This document shows positions 41,599-49,977 of a DNA stretch of 64,000 nt, one piece after another. A program made the translations under genes and the position numbers. The notes under the pieces were generated by a model. It saw nothing but the letters and a program-made list of their open reading frames with translations. It searched no databases and had not been told where the DNA came from. Positions within the stretch are counted from its first letter, which is position 1. Each line of letters starts with the position of its first letter. The stretch is from Crossiella equi (GTDB lineage Bacteria; Actinomycetota; Actinomycetes; Mycobacteriales; Pseudonocardiaceae), in NCBI RefSeq assembly GCF_017876755.1, contig NZ_JAGIOO010000001.1, positions 6,185,786-6,249,785 on the forward strand, read 5' to 3'.

Positions 41599-44500
41599 TC
41601 AGCTCGCGAGCAGTTTCCGCACCCGTGCCAGGTGCCACGCCGAGCCGCAACCAGCGAGGACGTGCTCGGCCTCGCGCCAGGCCGCCCGGGCCTGCTCGTG
41701 CTCGCCGAGCTTGGTGTGCACCAGGCCGCGCACGATGAGGCTGGGGCCGACCATGGTCACCTGACCCAGCTGCCTGCTCAGCGTGACCGACTCGTCGGCC
41801 AGCGCGGCGGCCGTGAGCACCTCGCCGAGGTCCAGCCGGATGTGCGCCAGCTCCATCAGCACCAAGGCCTCCTGGAACCGCAGGGAGTGCTCCCGCACGG
41901 TGGCCAGCACCGCCTCGGCGTGGGCCAGGCCGTCCGTCGGGCAGCCGGTCTCCCTGGCCAGCGCGGCCAGGTTGAGGCGCGCGTGCAGGGCACCCGCGCG
42001 GAAGTCCATCTCCTCGGCGATGCGCATGGCCAGCTGGAAGTAGCCCTCGGCCACGGTCGGGTTGCCGGTGCGGCGGTGCACCAGGGCGATGATGTTGAGC
42101 CCGTTGACCTCGATGCGCCGGTCGCCCAGCTCGCGGGCCACCGCGACCGCCTGCTCGGCCGTGCGGCCCGCCTCGGCCAGCTCACCGGAGTCGCGGTGCA
42201 CGGCCGCGACGCAGCTCAGCACCGCGGCCTCGCTGACCCGGTTGCCCTCCGCGCGGGCCCGTGCCAGCGCCTCCAGCAGGTGCGCCAGGGCCTCCGGCTG
42301 CCTGCCCACCGAGGACAGCGCCACGCCGAGCATCATCCGCGCCTCGGGGTGGCCCAGGGACAGCGCCCGCTCGTGGTGCTCGATGGCGTCGGCGTAGCGC
42401 GTGTCCTGCTGCGCCACCGCACCGAGGTTGTTGAGCGCGGTGGCCTCCCCCCTCCGGTCGCCCACCTGCCGGAACAGCGCGAGCGCCCGGGTGGCGTAAC
42501 CACGGGCCGCCGCCGGTTCGCCCAGCCGCCAGTGGATGAGCGCCAGGTTGTCCAGCGCGGCGGCCTCGCCCGGGACGTCCCCGAGCCGGGCGGAGAGCCG
42601 GAGCGCGGACTGCTGGTGCTCGGCGCCCTTGCGCAGCGCGCCCAGCCGGGTGTGCAGCTCGCCCAGCAGCACGTGCACGCGGGCCTGCGCCTCCGGGGCC
42701 CCGGCCCGGACCGCAGCCGCCAGCGCGGCCTCGGCCGCGGCCACCGCCTCCGCGGCGGTGCCCCGGGCGCTGAAGTAGTCGTGCATGCCGGTGGCGATGC
42801 GCCAGGAGTGCTCCAGCAGCCCGTGCCCGGCCGCGCTCACCGCCGCGGCGAGCAGCACCGGCCGTTCGGTGTCCACAAGGGACGGTGCGTGGTCGGCCAG
42901 GTGGTCGTAGACCCGGCGCAGCGCGGTGGCCCGGTCGGCGGGGGAGTCCTCGTCCTCGGCGGTGGCCACCGAGTACTCGCGCAGCAGGTCGTGGCAGGAC
43001 CAGCGGCCGTTCTCCGACTGCACGAGGTTGGCCGCCAGCAACACCTCCAGCAGCTCCCAGGTGTCCTCTTCGGACAGTCCGGCGGCCACCGCGACCAGGC
43101 CGGTGCCCACGTCCGCGCCGGGCAGCAGGCCGAGCAGCCGGAACAGCCGCTGCGCCGGTACCGGCAGCGCCCGGTAGGACAGCTCGAAGGCCGCGTGCAC
43201 CGCCGCCTCGCTGTCGCCCTCCACGGCCAGCGCGTCCAGCCGGTTGCCCGCGCGCAGGTCGGTGACGTAGCGCCCGAGGCTGGCGTGCGGGCGCCCGGCG
43301 AAGTTCGCGCCCGCGATGCGCAGCGCCAGCGGCAGCCGGGCGCACAGCGCGGCCAGCTCCAGCGCGGCGGCCGGTTCGCGGTGCACCAGCTCGTTGCCGA
43401 GCACGTCCCCGAGCAGCACCACCGCGTCGGCCTCGGGCAGCACGTCCACGTCCAGCACCGGCACGGCCAGCGCGCGCAGCCGGTCCCGGCTGGTCACCAG
43501 GGCGGCGGTGCCCGGCGCGGTGGGCAGCAGCGGGCGCACCTCGGCCGCGCCCGCGGTGTTGTCCAGCACCACCAGCACCCGGCGCCCGGTGAGCGCCTTG
43601 TGGTAGAGCGCCTGCTGCTCGGCCAGGTCGGCGGGCACGTGCTCGGGCCGCACGCCGAGACCGCGCAGCAGCCGGGCCAGGGCCTCGGTGGGCGACATGG
43701 GCGGGCTGGTGGAGTAGCCGCGCAGGTTCACGTACAGCTGGCCGTCCGGGAAGCGGGCCCGCGCCCCGTGCGCCCACTGCACGGCCAGCGTCGTCTTGCC
43801 GACGCCCGGCGGCCCGGACAGCGCGGCCACCGACGGCCGGTCGCCCGAGGTGAGCACCGCGTCCAGCCCGGCCAGCAGCCCGGTGCGCCCGACGAAGGCG
43901 TTCGTGCCCGGCGGCAGCTGGCAGACCCCGGCCGGGCGCGGGGTGTCCGGGACGCGCGAGGGGCGGGTCGGCGTGCCGTTGAGGATCGACTGGTGCAGCT
44001 CGCGCAGGTGCTTGTCCACGCCCGCCCCGAACAGGCCGCGCGCGGTGCGGTAGGTGCGCAGCGCCTCGGCCTGCCTGCCCGCGTGGTAGAGCGCGAGCAT
44101 CAGCAGCCGCCAGAACCGCATGCGCGTCGGGTGCTCCTTGACCAGCGAGGACAGCTCGCCGACCAGCTCGTGGTGGGCGCCCAGCCGCAGGTCGGCCTCC
44201 ACCCGTTGCTCCAGGGCGTCCAGCAGCTCCTGTTCCAGGCTCGGGGCCAGCTCCTGGCGCACCCAGTCGAAGCGCAGGTCGGCCAGCGGGGCGCCGCGCC
44301 ACAGCCGCAGCGCGTCGTGCAGCAGGGCGGCGCGCTGCTCCTCGCCCTGGCCGGGCCGGCCCGCCTCGGTGACCAGCGCGCGGAAGCGGTGCAGGTCGAC
44401 CATCTGCGGGTCGACCAGCAGCTGGTAGCCGTTGGGGCGGGTGCGCAGCTCGACCCCGGTCCCGGCCAGCGACTTGCGCAGCTGTGCGACCTGGCCGTGC

Positions 44501-44685
44501 ACGGCGTTGCGCGCCGAGGCGGGCGGGGAGGCGTCCCACAGGGCCTTGACCAGGCGGTCCACCGGGACCGGGCGGCCCGCGTCGACCAGCAGCACGCCCA
44601 GCAGCGCACGACGGCGCGGCGGTCCGGGGGGCAGGGCCAGCCCGTCCCGCCACACCTCCACCGAACCCAGCACGCCGAACCGCAC
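41599..44685 (-). CDS. SARP-type regulator: OmpR-like HTH, BTAD, NB-ARC, TPR
   Basis: About 1028 aa, AfsR-like architecture. Winged helix (residues 1-90: RFGVLGSVEVWRDG ... SARNAVHGQVAQLRKSL), bacterial transcriptional activation domain (about 95-240), NB-ARC ATPase with Walker A GPPGVGKTTLA and RVLVVLDNTAG (Walker B), then a long TPR array (about 680-1028; YADAIEHHERALSL, and others). ATP-driven assembly probably switches DNA binding. The GTG 44685 gives the family N-terminus. Divergent from the ABC-2 exporter genes 63 bp away, which it may regulate. Confidence 0.92.
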   Translation of the reverse strand: MRFGVLGSVEVWRDGLALPPGPPRRRALLGVLLVDAGRPVPVDRLVKALWDASPPASARNAVHGQVAQLRKSLAGTGVELRTRPNGYQLLVDPQMVDLHRFRALVTEAGRPGQGEEQRAALLHDALRLWRGAPLADLRFDWVRQELAPSLEQELLDALEQRVEADLRLGAHHELVGELSSLVKEHPTRMRFWRLLMLALYHAGRQAEALRTYRTARGLFGAGVDKHLRELHQSILNGTPTRPSRVPDTPRPAGVCQLPPGTNAFVGRTGLLAGLDAVLTSGDRPSVAALSGPPGVGKTTLAVQWAHGARARFPDGQLYVNLRGYSTSPPMSPTEALARLLRGLGVRPEHVPADLAEQQALYHKALTGRRVLVVLDNTAGAAEVRPLLPTAPGTAALVTSRDRLRALAVPVLDVDVLPEADAVVLLGDVLGNELVHREPAAALELAALCARLPLALRIAGANFAGRPHASLGRYVTDLRAGNRLDALAVEGDSEAAVHAAFELSYRALPVPAQRLFRLLGLLPGADVGTGLVAVAAGLSEEDTWELLEVLLAANLVQSENGRWSCHDLLREYSVATAEDEDSPADRATALRRVYDHLADHAPSLVDTERPVLLAAAVSAAGHGLLEHSWRIATGMHDYFSARGTAAEAVAAAEAALAAAVRAGAPEAQARVHVLLGELHTRLGALRKGAEHQQSALRLSARLGDVPGEAAALDNLALIHWRLGEPAAARGYATRALALFRQVGDRRGEATALNNLGAVAQQDTRYADAIEHHERALSLGHPEARMMLGVALSSVGRQPEALAHLLEALARARAEGNRVSEAAVLSCVAAVHRDSGELAEAGRTAEQAVAVARELGDRRIEVNGLNIIALVHRRTGNPTVAEGYFQLAMRIAEEMDFRAGALHARLNLAALARETGCPTDGLAHAEAVLATVREHSLRFQEALVLMELAHIRLDLGEVLTAAALADESVTLSRQLGQVTMVGPSLIVRGLVHTKLGEHEQARAAWREAEHVLAGCGSAWHLARVRKLLAS

Positions 44686-44748
44686 CGGATCAATCTTCCA
44701 TCCCGGGACGCGCCCCGCCACGGCGGACCTCGGCTACCGTCGTCCCTC

Positions 44749-45381
44749 GTGGCCGCCACCCTTGTCGTCGAGGACCTCGCCCTGCGCGGGGTGCTGGCGG
44801 GCGCCGCCTTCACGGTGACCGAGGGCGAGCACTTCACGGTGTGCGGTGACGGCGTGCTGCCGCTGGCCGAGGTGCTGGCCGGACGGCGCCGCCCGGACTC
44901 GGGCCGGGTGACCGGCGCGACCGCGGTCCTGCTCGGCGCCGAGCCCGCGCTGTTCGACCGCCTGACCTGCCGCGAGCAGCTGGCCGCGGTCGCCGCCCTG
45001 CACCGGCGCACCCCGCCGGACCTGCTGGCCCGGGTCGGGCTGACCGACCGCGCCGACGTGCGCGAGGACCGCCTGACCCCGGCCGAACGCCACCGCCTGG
45101 CCCTGGCCTGCGCGCTGGTGGCCGAACCGTCGGTGCTGGTGGTGGCGGGGGAGCAGCCGTGGCCGGAGGTGCCGCTGACCCTGGTCCGGGTGACCGAGGA
45201 CCCGCTGGCGGCCCAGGACGCGGACCGGGTGCTGCTGGTGCACGGGGGCCGGGTGCTGGCGCTGGCGGACCCGGCGGTGCTGGTCGCGGAGCTGGCGGCC
45301 GAACGCCGGTTGCTCGACCCCGGCGGGCCCGCGCCGACCTTGGCCGATGTGGTGACCAGGCTGCGGAGGAGGACGCGGTGA
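44749..45381 (+). CDS. Degenerate ABC-type ATPase subunit (catalytic motifs lost)
   Basis: 210 aa. The overall ABC ATPase plan is clear (LVVEDLALRGVLAGAAFTVTEGEHFTVCG; RRRPDSGRVTG; ALACALVAEPSVLVV; VTEDPLAAQDADRVLLVHGGRVLA). However, Walker A is replaced by GDGVLPLAEVLAG with no GK[ST], the signature is LTPAERHR rather than LSGGQ, and the Walker B Asp-Glu is absent (VVAGE). It should not hydrolyse ATP as a normal ABC subunit. The GTG at 44749 is the first reasonable start; the very long upstream frame runs antisense to the SARP gene. Coupled to the permease gene by GTGA overlap. Confidence 0.7.
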   Translation: MAATLVVEDLALRGVLAGAAFTVTEGEHFTVCGDGVLPLAEVLAGRRRPDSGRVTGATAVLLGAEPALFDRLTCREQLAAVAALHRRTPPDLLARVGLTDRADVREDRLTPAERHRLALACALVAEPSVLVVAGEQPWPEVPLTLVRVTEDPLAAQDADRVLLVHGGRVLALADPAVLVAELAAERRLLDPGGPAPTLADVVTRLRRRTR

Positions 45382-46112
45382 CAGCTGCCCGCACGACCCG
45401 TCCGCTGCTCGTGCTGACCCGCCTCGCCCTGCGCGAGCTCCACCGCCAGCCGGTGGCCCTGTTCGTGAGCCTGTTCGCCCCGGCGGTCTTCCTGGTGCTG
45501 CTCGGCCTGTTGTTCACCCCGGCCGGGTCGGACGCGGTACGCGTCGGTGTGCCCGGCGTGCTGTCCTGGTGCGTCTCCTCGGCTGCGCTGCTGGGCACCG
45601 CCGTCCCGATGGCGCACTGGCGGCGTACCGGGCTGCTGGCCGACCTGCGCGGCTCGGCCCTGGGCTGGCGCGGCCTGTTCGGTGCCCGGCTGCTGGCCCT
45701 GGCCGTGCACGCGGGGTGGCAGGTGCTCCTCCTGCTCGCGGTGGGCCTGGCGGTGGGCTTCCGGCCGACGGCGCTGTGGCCGGTACCCCTGTTCCTGCTC
45801 GCGGGCACGCTGGCCTTCGCGGCGCTGGGCCTGGTGGTGGGAGTGCTTACCCGCTCCGCCGAGCACGCCGCCGCGGTGGCCGTGCTGCTTCTGCTGCCCA
45901 TGGCCCTGACCACCGGTTTCCTCGCCACCGAGGGCCCGGACTGGGTGCGTGCCGCGGCCCAGGCCCTGCCCACCTGGTACCTGCGCCACGGCCTGGTGGA
46001 CGGGCTCACCACCCCGGACTCGGCCGTCTTCCTCCGGCTGGCCGCCCTGCTCGCCTACGCCGCCGTGCTCGGCCTGGCCGGTACCCGGTTGTGCGCATCC
46101 CGTGACCGATGA
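45378..46112 (+). CDS. ABC-2-type transporter permease
   Basis: 244 aa with six hydrophobic segments. Starts LTRLALRELHRQPVALFVSLFAPAVFLVLLG, the usual ABC-2 membrane-domain opening; ends with LPTWYLRHGLVDGL before the last helix, typical of drug/lipid exporters. Its GTG overlaps the stop of the degenerate ATPase. Probably a multidrug or cell-envelope lipid exporter that needs a functional ATPase from elsewhere, or whose partner has become a scaffold. Confidence 0.82.
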   Translation: MTAARTTRPLLVLTRLALRELHRQPVALFVSLFAPAVFLVLLGLLFTPAGSDAVRVGVPGVLSWCVSSAALLGTAVPMAHWRRTGLLADLRGSALGWRGLFGARLLALAVHAGWQVLLLLAVGLAVGFRPTALWPVPLFLLAGTLAFAALGLVVGVLTRSAEHAAAVAVLLLLPMALTTGFLATEGPDWVRAAAQALPTWYLRHGLVDGLTTPDSAVFLRLAALLAYAAVLGLAGTRLCASRDR

Positions 46113-46130
46113 CGGAGTACGGTTTTCGCT

Positions 46131-46673
46131 GTGAGTGACGACGTGCGGATCGGTGACCGGGAACGCGAGCAGGCCATGGCCGCGCTCGGTGAGCACTTCG
46201 CCGCGGGCAGACTGGCCATGGCGGAGTACGAGGAGCGCGTCGCCGCCGCCGCGGGTGCCCAGTACCTGCCCGAGCTGCGGAGCATCTTCGCCGACCTGCC
46301 CGCCCCGCACCCGCCGTTCATGATCGGCCCCATCCCGCCCATGCCCCCGCCCCCGTCGGGCGCCTACCCGGGCTCCGGCGGTTTCCCGACCGCGGCCTAC
46401 GCGCCGCCGCCCCCGCAGTACGGCGTGCCGGGCTACGGGCCGATGGCCTACCAGGGCTACTCGGACAAGAGCAAGGTCGCCGCCGGGCTGCTGAACATCC
46501 TGCTCCCGTTCGGCATCGGCCGGTTCTACGCCGGGCACGTGGGCATCGGCCTGGCCCAGCTGCTGCTGTTCTTCGCGTGCGGCATCGGCGTGCTGTGGAG
46601 CTGGATCGACGGCATCATCCTGCTGATCAACGGCGGCACCGACGGCCAGGGCCGCCGCCTCCGCGACAGCTAG
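46131..46673 (+). CDS. DUF1707 and TM2 domain protein
   Basis: 180 aa. DUF1707 at the N-terminus: VRIGDREREQAMAALGEHFAAGRLAMAEYEERVAAA and LPELRSIFADLP. A Pro/Tyr/Gly-rich linker follows (about 60-110), then a TM2 domain with two helices: KSKVAAGLLNILLPFGIGRFYAGHVGIGLAQLLL and WSWIDGIILLINGG. Membrane-anchored with cytoplasmic DUF1707. Function unknown. GTG start 18 bp after the permease stop. Confidence 0.87.
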   Translation: MSDDVRIGDREREQAMAALGEHFAAGRLAMAEYEERVAAAAGAQYLPELRSIFADLPAPHPPFMIGPIPPMPPPPSGAYPGSGGFPTAAYAPPPPQYGVPGYGPMAYQGYSDKSKVAAGLLNILLPFGIGRFYAGHVGIGLAQLLLFFACGIGVLWSWIDGIILLINGGTDGQGRRLRDS

Positions 46674-46702
46674 CTGTGCACATTGGCGCGCTCCGCGCGC
46701 GG

Positions 46703-46797
46703 GTGTTTTCGCTTCCTGAGTGACCTTGCCGCGGTCTCGCCACGCGCGACGCAAGCGTCGGACGTGTCGAGACCGCGGCAAGGTCACGCGAAAACAC
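46703..46797. repeat. Large inverted repeat (two paired arms) in a convergent intergenic region
   Basis: A perfect 20-bp arm (46720-46739) pairs with 46768-46787. Outside it a 10-bp arm GTGTTTTCGC (46703-46712) pairs with 46788-46797, the left side having 7 extra bases. The loop contains its own palindrome, CGACGC-AA-GCGTCG. Smaller GC hairpins flank it (GCGCGctcCGCGC near 46687; GTGTCGCC/GGCGCCAC near 46820). It fills 46674-46878 between convergent genes; beyond a bidirectional terminator it could be a REP/MITE-like element. Confidence 0.75.
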
Positions 46798-46878
46798 ACA
46801 AGCCAGGCTGGGGACGGGGGTGTCGCCTCCGGCGCCACACCACGCCAGTGGCAGCCGACGAGTAGGCGACGACCGGAC

Positions 46879-47700
46879 CTAGCCCTTCACCGCCCCGCCC
46901 GACAGGCCCTCCACGATGTACCGCTGCGCGAAGGCGAACAGCAGCATCGACGGCACGAGCGAGACGACGGTGGCCGCCGACATCGAGCCCCAGTCGATGT
47001 CGTACTGGGTGATGAAGGAGTTCATCGCCACGGGCACCGTCTTGGCCTCCTCGTCGTCGATGAACATGATGGCCAGGAACAGCTCGTTCCAGCACTGGAT
47101 GAAGGCGAAGACATAGGTCGCCGCGATGCCCGGCAGCATCACCGGGACCACCACGCGGAACAGGGCCTGGAGACGGCCGCAGCCGTCGATCATGGCGGCT
47201 TCCTCGATGGCGGCCGGGATCCGTTCGAAGAAGCCGCGCAGCATGATCGTGCAGAACGGGATCAGCATCGCCACGTAGACCAGGACCAGGCCCGGCAGCT
47301 GGTTGAGCAGGTCCAAAGAGGACAGCAGCAGGTAGAGCGGGCCCAGGGCGATGAACAGTGGGATCATCTGGGTGATGAGGAAGGCCAGCATCACCTGGCC
47401 CCGGCCGCGGAAGGTGAAGCGCGCCAGCACGTAGCCCGCCAGCAGGCCGATCAGCAGCACGAGCGCGGCCGCGGCCAGGGACACCAGCAGGCTGTTCAGC
47501 AGGTAGGTGCCGAAGCTGGCGAAGCCGAACAGGCGCTCGTAGTTCTCCAGGGTCGGGTTGCCCGGCAGGTACTCCAGGGGTAGCCGGAAGATCTCGCCCT
47601 GCGGTTTCAGCGAGGTGACCACGATCCAGTACAGCGGGAAGACCGTGATCACCAGCCACACGCCGAGCACGGCGAATCGGGCGAAGGCAGCGGCGCGCAT
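46879..47700 (-). CDS. Carbohydrate ABC transporter permease (MalG type)
   Basis: 273 aa, six helices. EAAMIDGCGRLQALFRVVVPVMLPGI is the EAA coupling loop for the ATPase. Opens FARFAVLGVWLVITVFPLYWIVVTSLKP, typical of MalG/LacG. ATG overlaps the upstream permease stop by one base. No ATPase gene lies in the operon, as is common in actinomycetes, where a shared MsiK-type ATPase serves many such importers. Confidence 0.93.
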   Translation of the reverse strand: MRAAAFARFAVLGVWLVITVFPLYWIVVTSLKPQGEIFRLPLEYLPGNPTLENYERLFGFASFGTYLLNSLLVSLAAAALVLLIGLLAGYVLARFTFRGRGQVMLAFLITQMIPLFIALGPLYLLLSSLDLLNQLPGLVLVYVAMLIPFCTIMLRGFFERIPAAIEEAAMIDGCGRLQALFRVVVPVMLPGIAATYVFAFIQCWNELFLAIMFIDDEEAKTVPVAMNSFITQYDIDWGSMSAATVVSLVPSMLLFAFAQRYIVEGLSGGAVKG

Positions 47701-48605
47701 CAGAAGTCCCTGCTCTTTTCCAGCCTCGTCGCGGCGAGGTAGAAGACCGTGAACGCGAACAGCAGCACCAGCACGATGAGCCCGACCGCCGAGGCCTGCC
47801 CGTAGTCCTGGGCACCGATGATCTTGTTGATCATGTACGTGGTGATGATGTGCGTCTTGCCCGCCGGGCCGCCGTCGGTCATCGCGTAGATGATGTCCGG
47901 GAAGTTCAGGATCCAGATCACCCGCAGCAGCACGACCAGGATGAGCGTCGGCCGGATGAACGGGATGACCACGCGCCACAGCGTCTGCGCGTAGCTCGCG
48001 CCGTCCAGCTTGGCGGCCTCGTGCAGCTCCTGCGGCACCGACTGCAACGCGGCCAGGATCATGATCGAGAAGAACGTGACGCCGTACCAGACGTTGGCCA
48101 CGATCTGCCCGGTCCGCGCCCACTCCGGGCTGGCCAGGAACGCGATCGGCGCGTCGATCACACCCAGGTGCTGCAACAGGTCGTTGACCACGCCGAACTC
48201 GGCGTTGAACATCCACCGCCACACCAGGCCGATCAGGAAGCCGGACATGGCCCAGGGGAAGAACACCAGCGCCTGGTACAGCCCACGGCCGCGGAAAGCC
48301 CTCTGCAGCAGGAGTGCGAGTCCGAACCCCAGCGTGAACTGACCGGCCAGCGAGGCCGCCACCCAGATGCCGGTGTTGGCCAGCGCGGTCCAGAACGCGT
48401 CCTCGGCCAGCACCGCCTCGAAGTTGCCCCAGCCGATGAAGTCGGTGTTGGTGAGGTCGAACAGCGTGTAGTTCTGGAAGGAGATGACGCCGCCGCGGAT
48501 CATCGGGTAGTAGGTGAACAGCCCGACCAGCAGCAGCGCGGGCGCCAGGCACGCGGTCACGAACAGCGCGCGGCGCCTGCGCACCGCGATGACGCCGGTG
48601 CTCAC
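47700..48605 (-). CDS. Carbohydrate ABC transporter permease (MalF type)
   Basis: 301 aa, six helices. EAAKLDGASYAQTLWRVVIPFIRPT is the EAA loop; FFPWAMSGFLIGLVWRWMFNAEFGVVNDLL is typical of MalF-like subunits. GTG start overlapping the binding-protein stop (GTGA). Forms a heterodimeric channel with the MalG-type subunit encoded next. Confidence 0.93.
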   Translation of the reverse strand: MSTGVIAVRRRRALFVTACLAPALLLVGLFTYYPMIRGGVISFQNYTLFDLTNTDFIGWGNFEAVLAEDAFWTALANTGIWVAASLAGQFTLGFGLALLLQRAFRGRGLYQALVFFPWAMSGFLIGLVWRWMFNAEFGVVNDLLQHLGVIDAPIAFLASPEWARTGQIVANVWYGVTFFSIMILAALQSVPQELHEAAKLDGASYAQTLWRVVIPFIRPTLILVVLLRVIWILNFPDIIYAMTDGGPAGKTHIITTYMINKIIGAQDYGQASAVGLIVLVLLFAFTVFYLAATRLEKSRDF

Positions 48606-49891
48606 GCGCCACCCGCCTTCTGCTCGGTCCAGAACGCGTCCCAGGAGCGCAGCACGTCCGCCACCGCCTTCTCCCCGACCAGCAGCGACTGCACGTCGAT
48701 GTCGGCCTGCTTCTGCCAGCGCCCCCAGCCGGGGTACTGGATGGGCCGCTCGACCACCACCTGCTGCGGGTCGTTCGCCATGTCCAGGTAGGCCTTCCAC
48801 GCGCCACTCGCGAACTGCGGGTCCCGCGCGGCCGCGCTGTGCACCGGGATGAGCGAGTGCTCCTTGGCCCAGCGCAGGCCCTGCTCAGCCGAGCTGAGGT
48901 GCTCCAGCAGCCTCACCGCCGCGTCCCGGTTGCGGCTGAAGGAGGTCACGCCCCAGCCCGCGTACCCGGTGGGCTGCAACGCCAGCCCGCCCGGGCCCTT
49001 GGGGATGGGCAGCGTGGTCCAGGAACCCTTCGGCAGCCCGGTGGCACGCTCGGTCGTCTTGATCACCTCAGGGTCCTGGATGAGCAGCGAGGTGACCCCG
49101 GAGGTGAAGCCCTGCACCATCTCCGGGTAGCTCCAGCTCAACGAGCCGGGTGGCGACCCGGTGCGGAACAGCCGCAGGAAAGCCTCCATGGCGGTGGCCG
49201 CCTCGGGTGCGCCGAAGATCGTGCCGCCGTCCCGCCGCCAGAACCCCTGCGCCGGGTCGACCCGCGGGCCGACGTAGGCGGAGATGATCGAGACGGCGTA
49301 GTGGAAGGTGCCCGCGCCGCCGCGGAAGCTGTAGCCGAACTGGTTCTTGCCCGGGTCGGTGAGCTTGACCGCCGCGTCCAGCAGCTCCGGCCACGTGGTC
49401 GGCGGCTTCAGCCCCGCCGCGGTGAGCCGGTCGGTGCGCGCGAACAGCGTGTTCTGGAAGAACCCGTACGGCACCAGGTAGGGCTTGCCGCCGACCGCGG
49501 CGGCCTTCTGCCGGGCCAGTGGGGTCAGCTCCTGCCAGCCCGCCCACTTGTCCACGTACGGCGACAGGTCGAGCAGGCTCGAGTTGTTCACGAACTGCTT
49601 GACCGTGTAGTCGCGCACCTCGACCAGGTCCACGTCGTTCTTCGCGCTGAGCACCTGGGCGATCTTCTGGTCCGCGCTCTGCAGCGGCGGCGAGATCAGC
49701 CGGACGTCGACGTCCGGGTTGGCCGCCTCGAACGCGGTGATCATGTCCCGCAGCAGCGCGGTCCGCTCCGGCGAGGTGAGGCTCTGGATCAGCCGCAGCG
49801 TGATCCCGCCACCGGCCCCGCAGCCGCTGAGCACCGACACCGCCAGGCTCAGCACCACCAGGCCCAACGCGGCCGTTCGTGGACTGCGCAT
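48602..49891 (-). CDS. Carbohydrate ABC transporter substrate-binding lipoprotein (MalE type)
   Basis: 429 aa. Lipobox LSGC after a Sec signal. SBP_bac_1 fold: LLRDMITAFEAANPDVDVRLISPP, VDLVEVRDYTVKQFVNNSSLLDLSPYVDKW, KPYLVPYGFFQNTLFARTDRLTAAGLKPPTTWPELLDAA, and GYAGWGVTSFSRNRDAAVRLLEHLSS. First gene of the importer operon. A LacI operator of the mannose-locus class lies 18 bp upstream of the ATG, which suggests uptake of manno-oligosaccharides or another mannoside. Confidence 0.93.
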   Translation of the reverse strand: MRSPRTAALGLVVLSLAVSVLSGCGAGGGITLRLIQSLTSPERTALLRDMITAFEAANPDVDVRLISPPLQSADQKIAQVLSAKNDVDLVEVRDYTVKQFVNNSSLLDLSPYVDKWAGWQELTPLARQKAAAVGGKPYLVPYGFFQNTLFARTDRLTAAGLKPPTTWPELLDAAVKLTDPGKNQFGYSFRGGAGTFHYAVSIISAYVGPRVDPAQGFWRRDGGTIFGAPEAATAMEAFLRLFRTGSPPGSLSWSYPEMVQGFTSGVTSLLIQDPEVIKTTERATGLPKGSWTTLPIPKGPGGLALQPTGYAGWGVTSFSRNRDAAVRLLEHLSSAEQGLRWAKEHSLIPVHSAAARDPQFASGAWKAYLDMANDPQQVVVERPIQYPGWGRWQKQADIDVQSLLVGEKAVADVLRSWDAFWTEQKAGGA

Positions 49892-49908
49892 GCCACCCCC
49901 GGGGACGG

Positions 49909-49922
49909 TGTCAACGTTGTCA
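49909..49922. promoter_or_regulatory. LacI operator before the MalE-type operon
   Basis: TGTCAACGTTGTCA fits TGNNANCGNTNNCA exactly, is palindromic over TGACAACGTTG-type arms, and contains the core CAACGTTGTCA found at 37127-37140. No regulator gene adjoins this operon. Confidence 0.72.
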
Positions 49923-49977
49923 ACACTGGCTGAGTCCGGCGAACGTAGCCGAGCCGCGGCGGCGGTGTCCAGGGTCT

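Noticed and set aside
41458-44748. N-terminal extension of the ABC-like gene by about 1100 codons
   Set aside because: Runs antisense to the SARP gene and lacks recognisable domains; the true start is near 44749.
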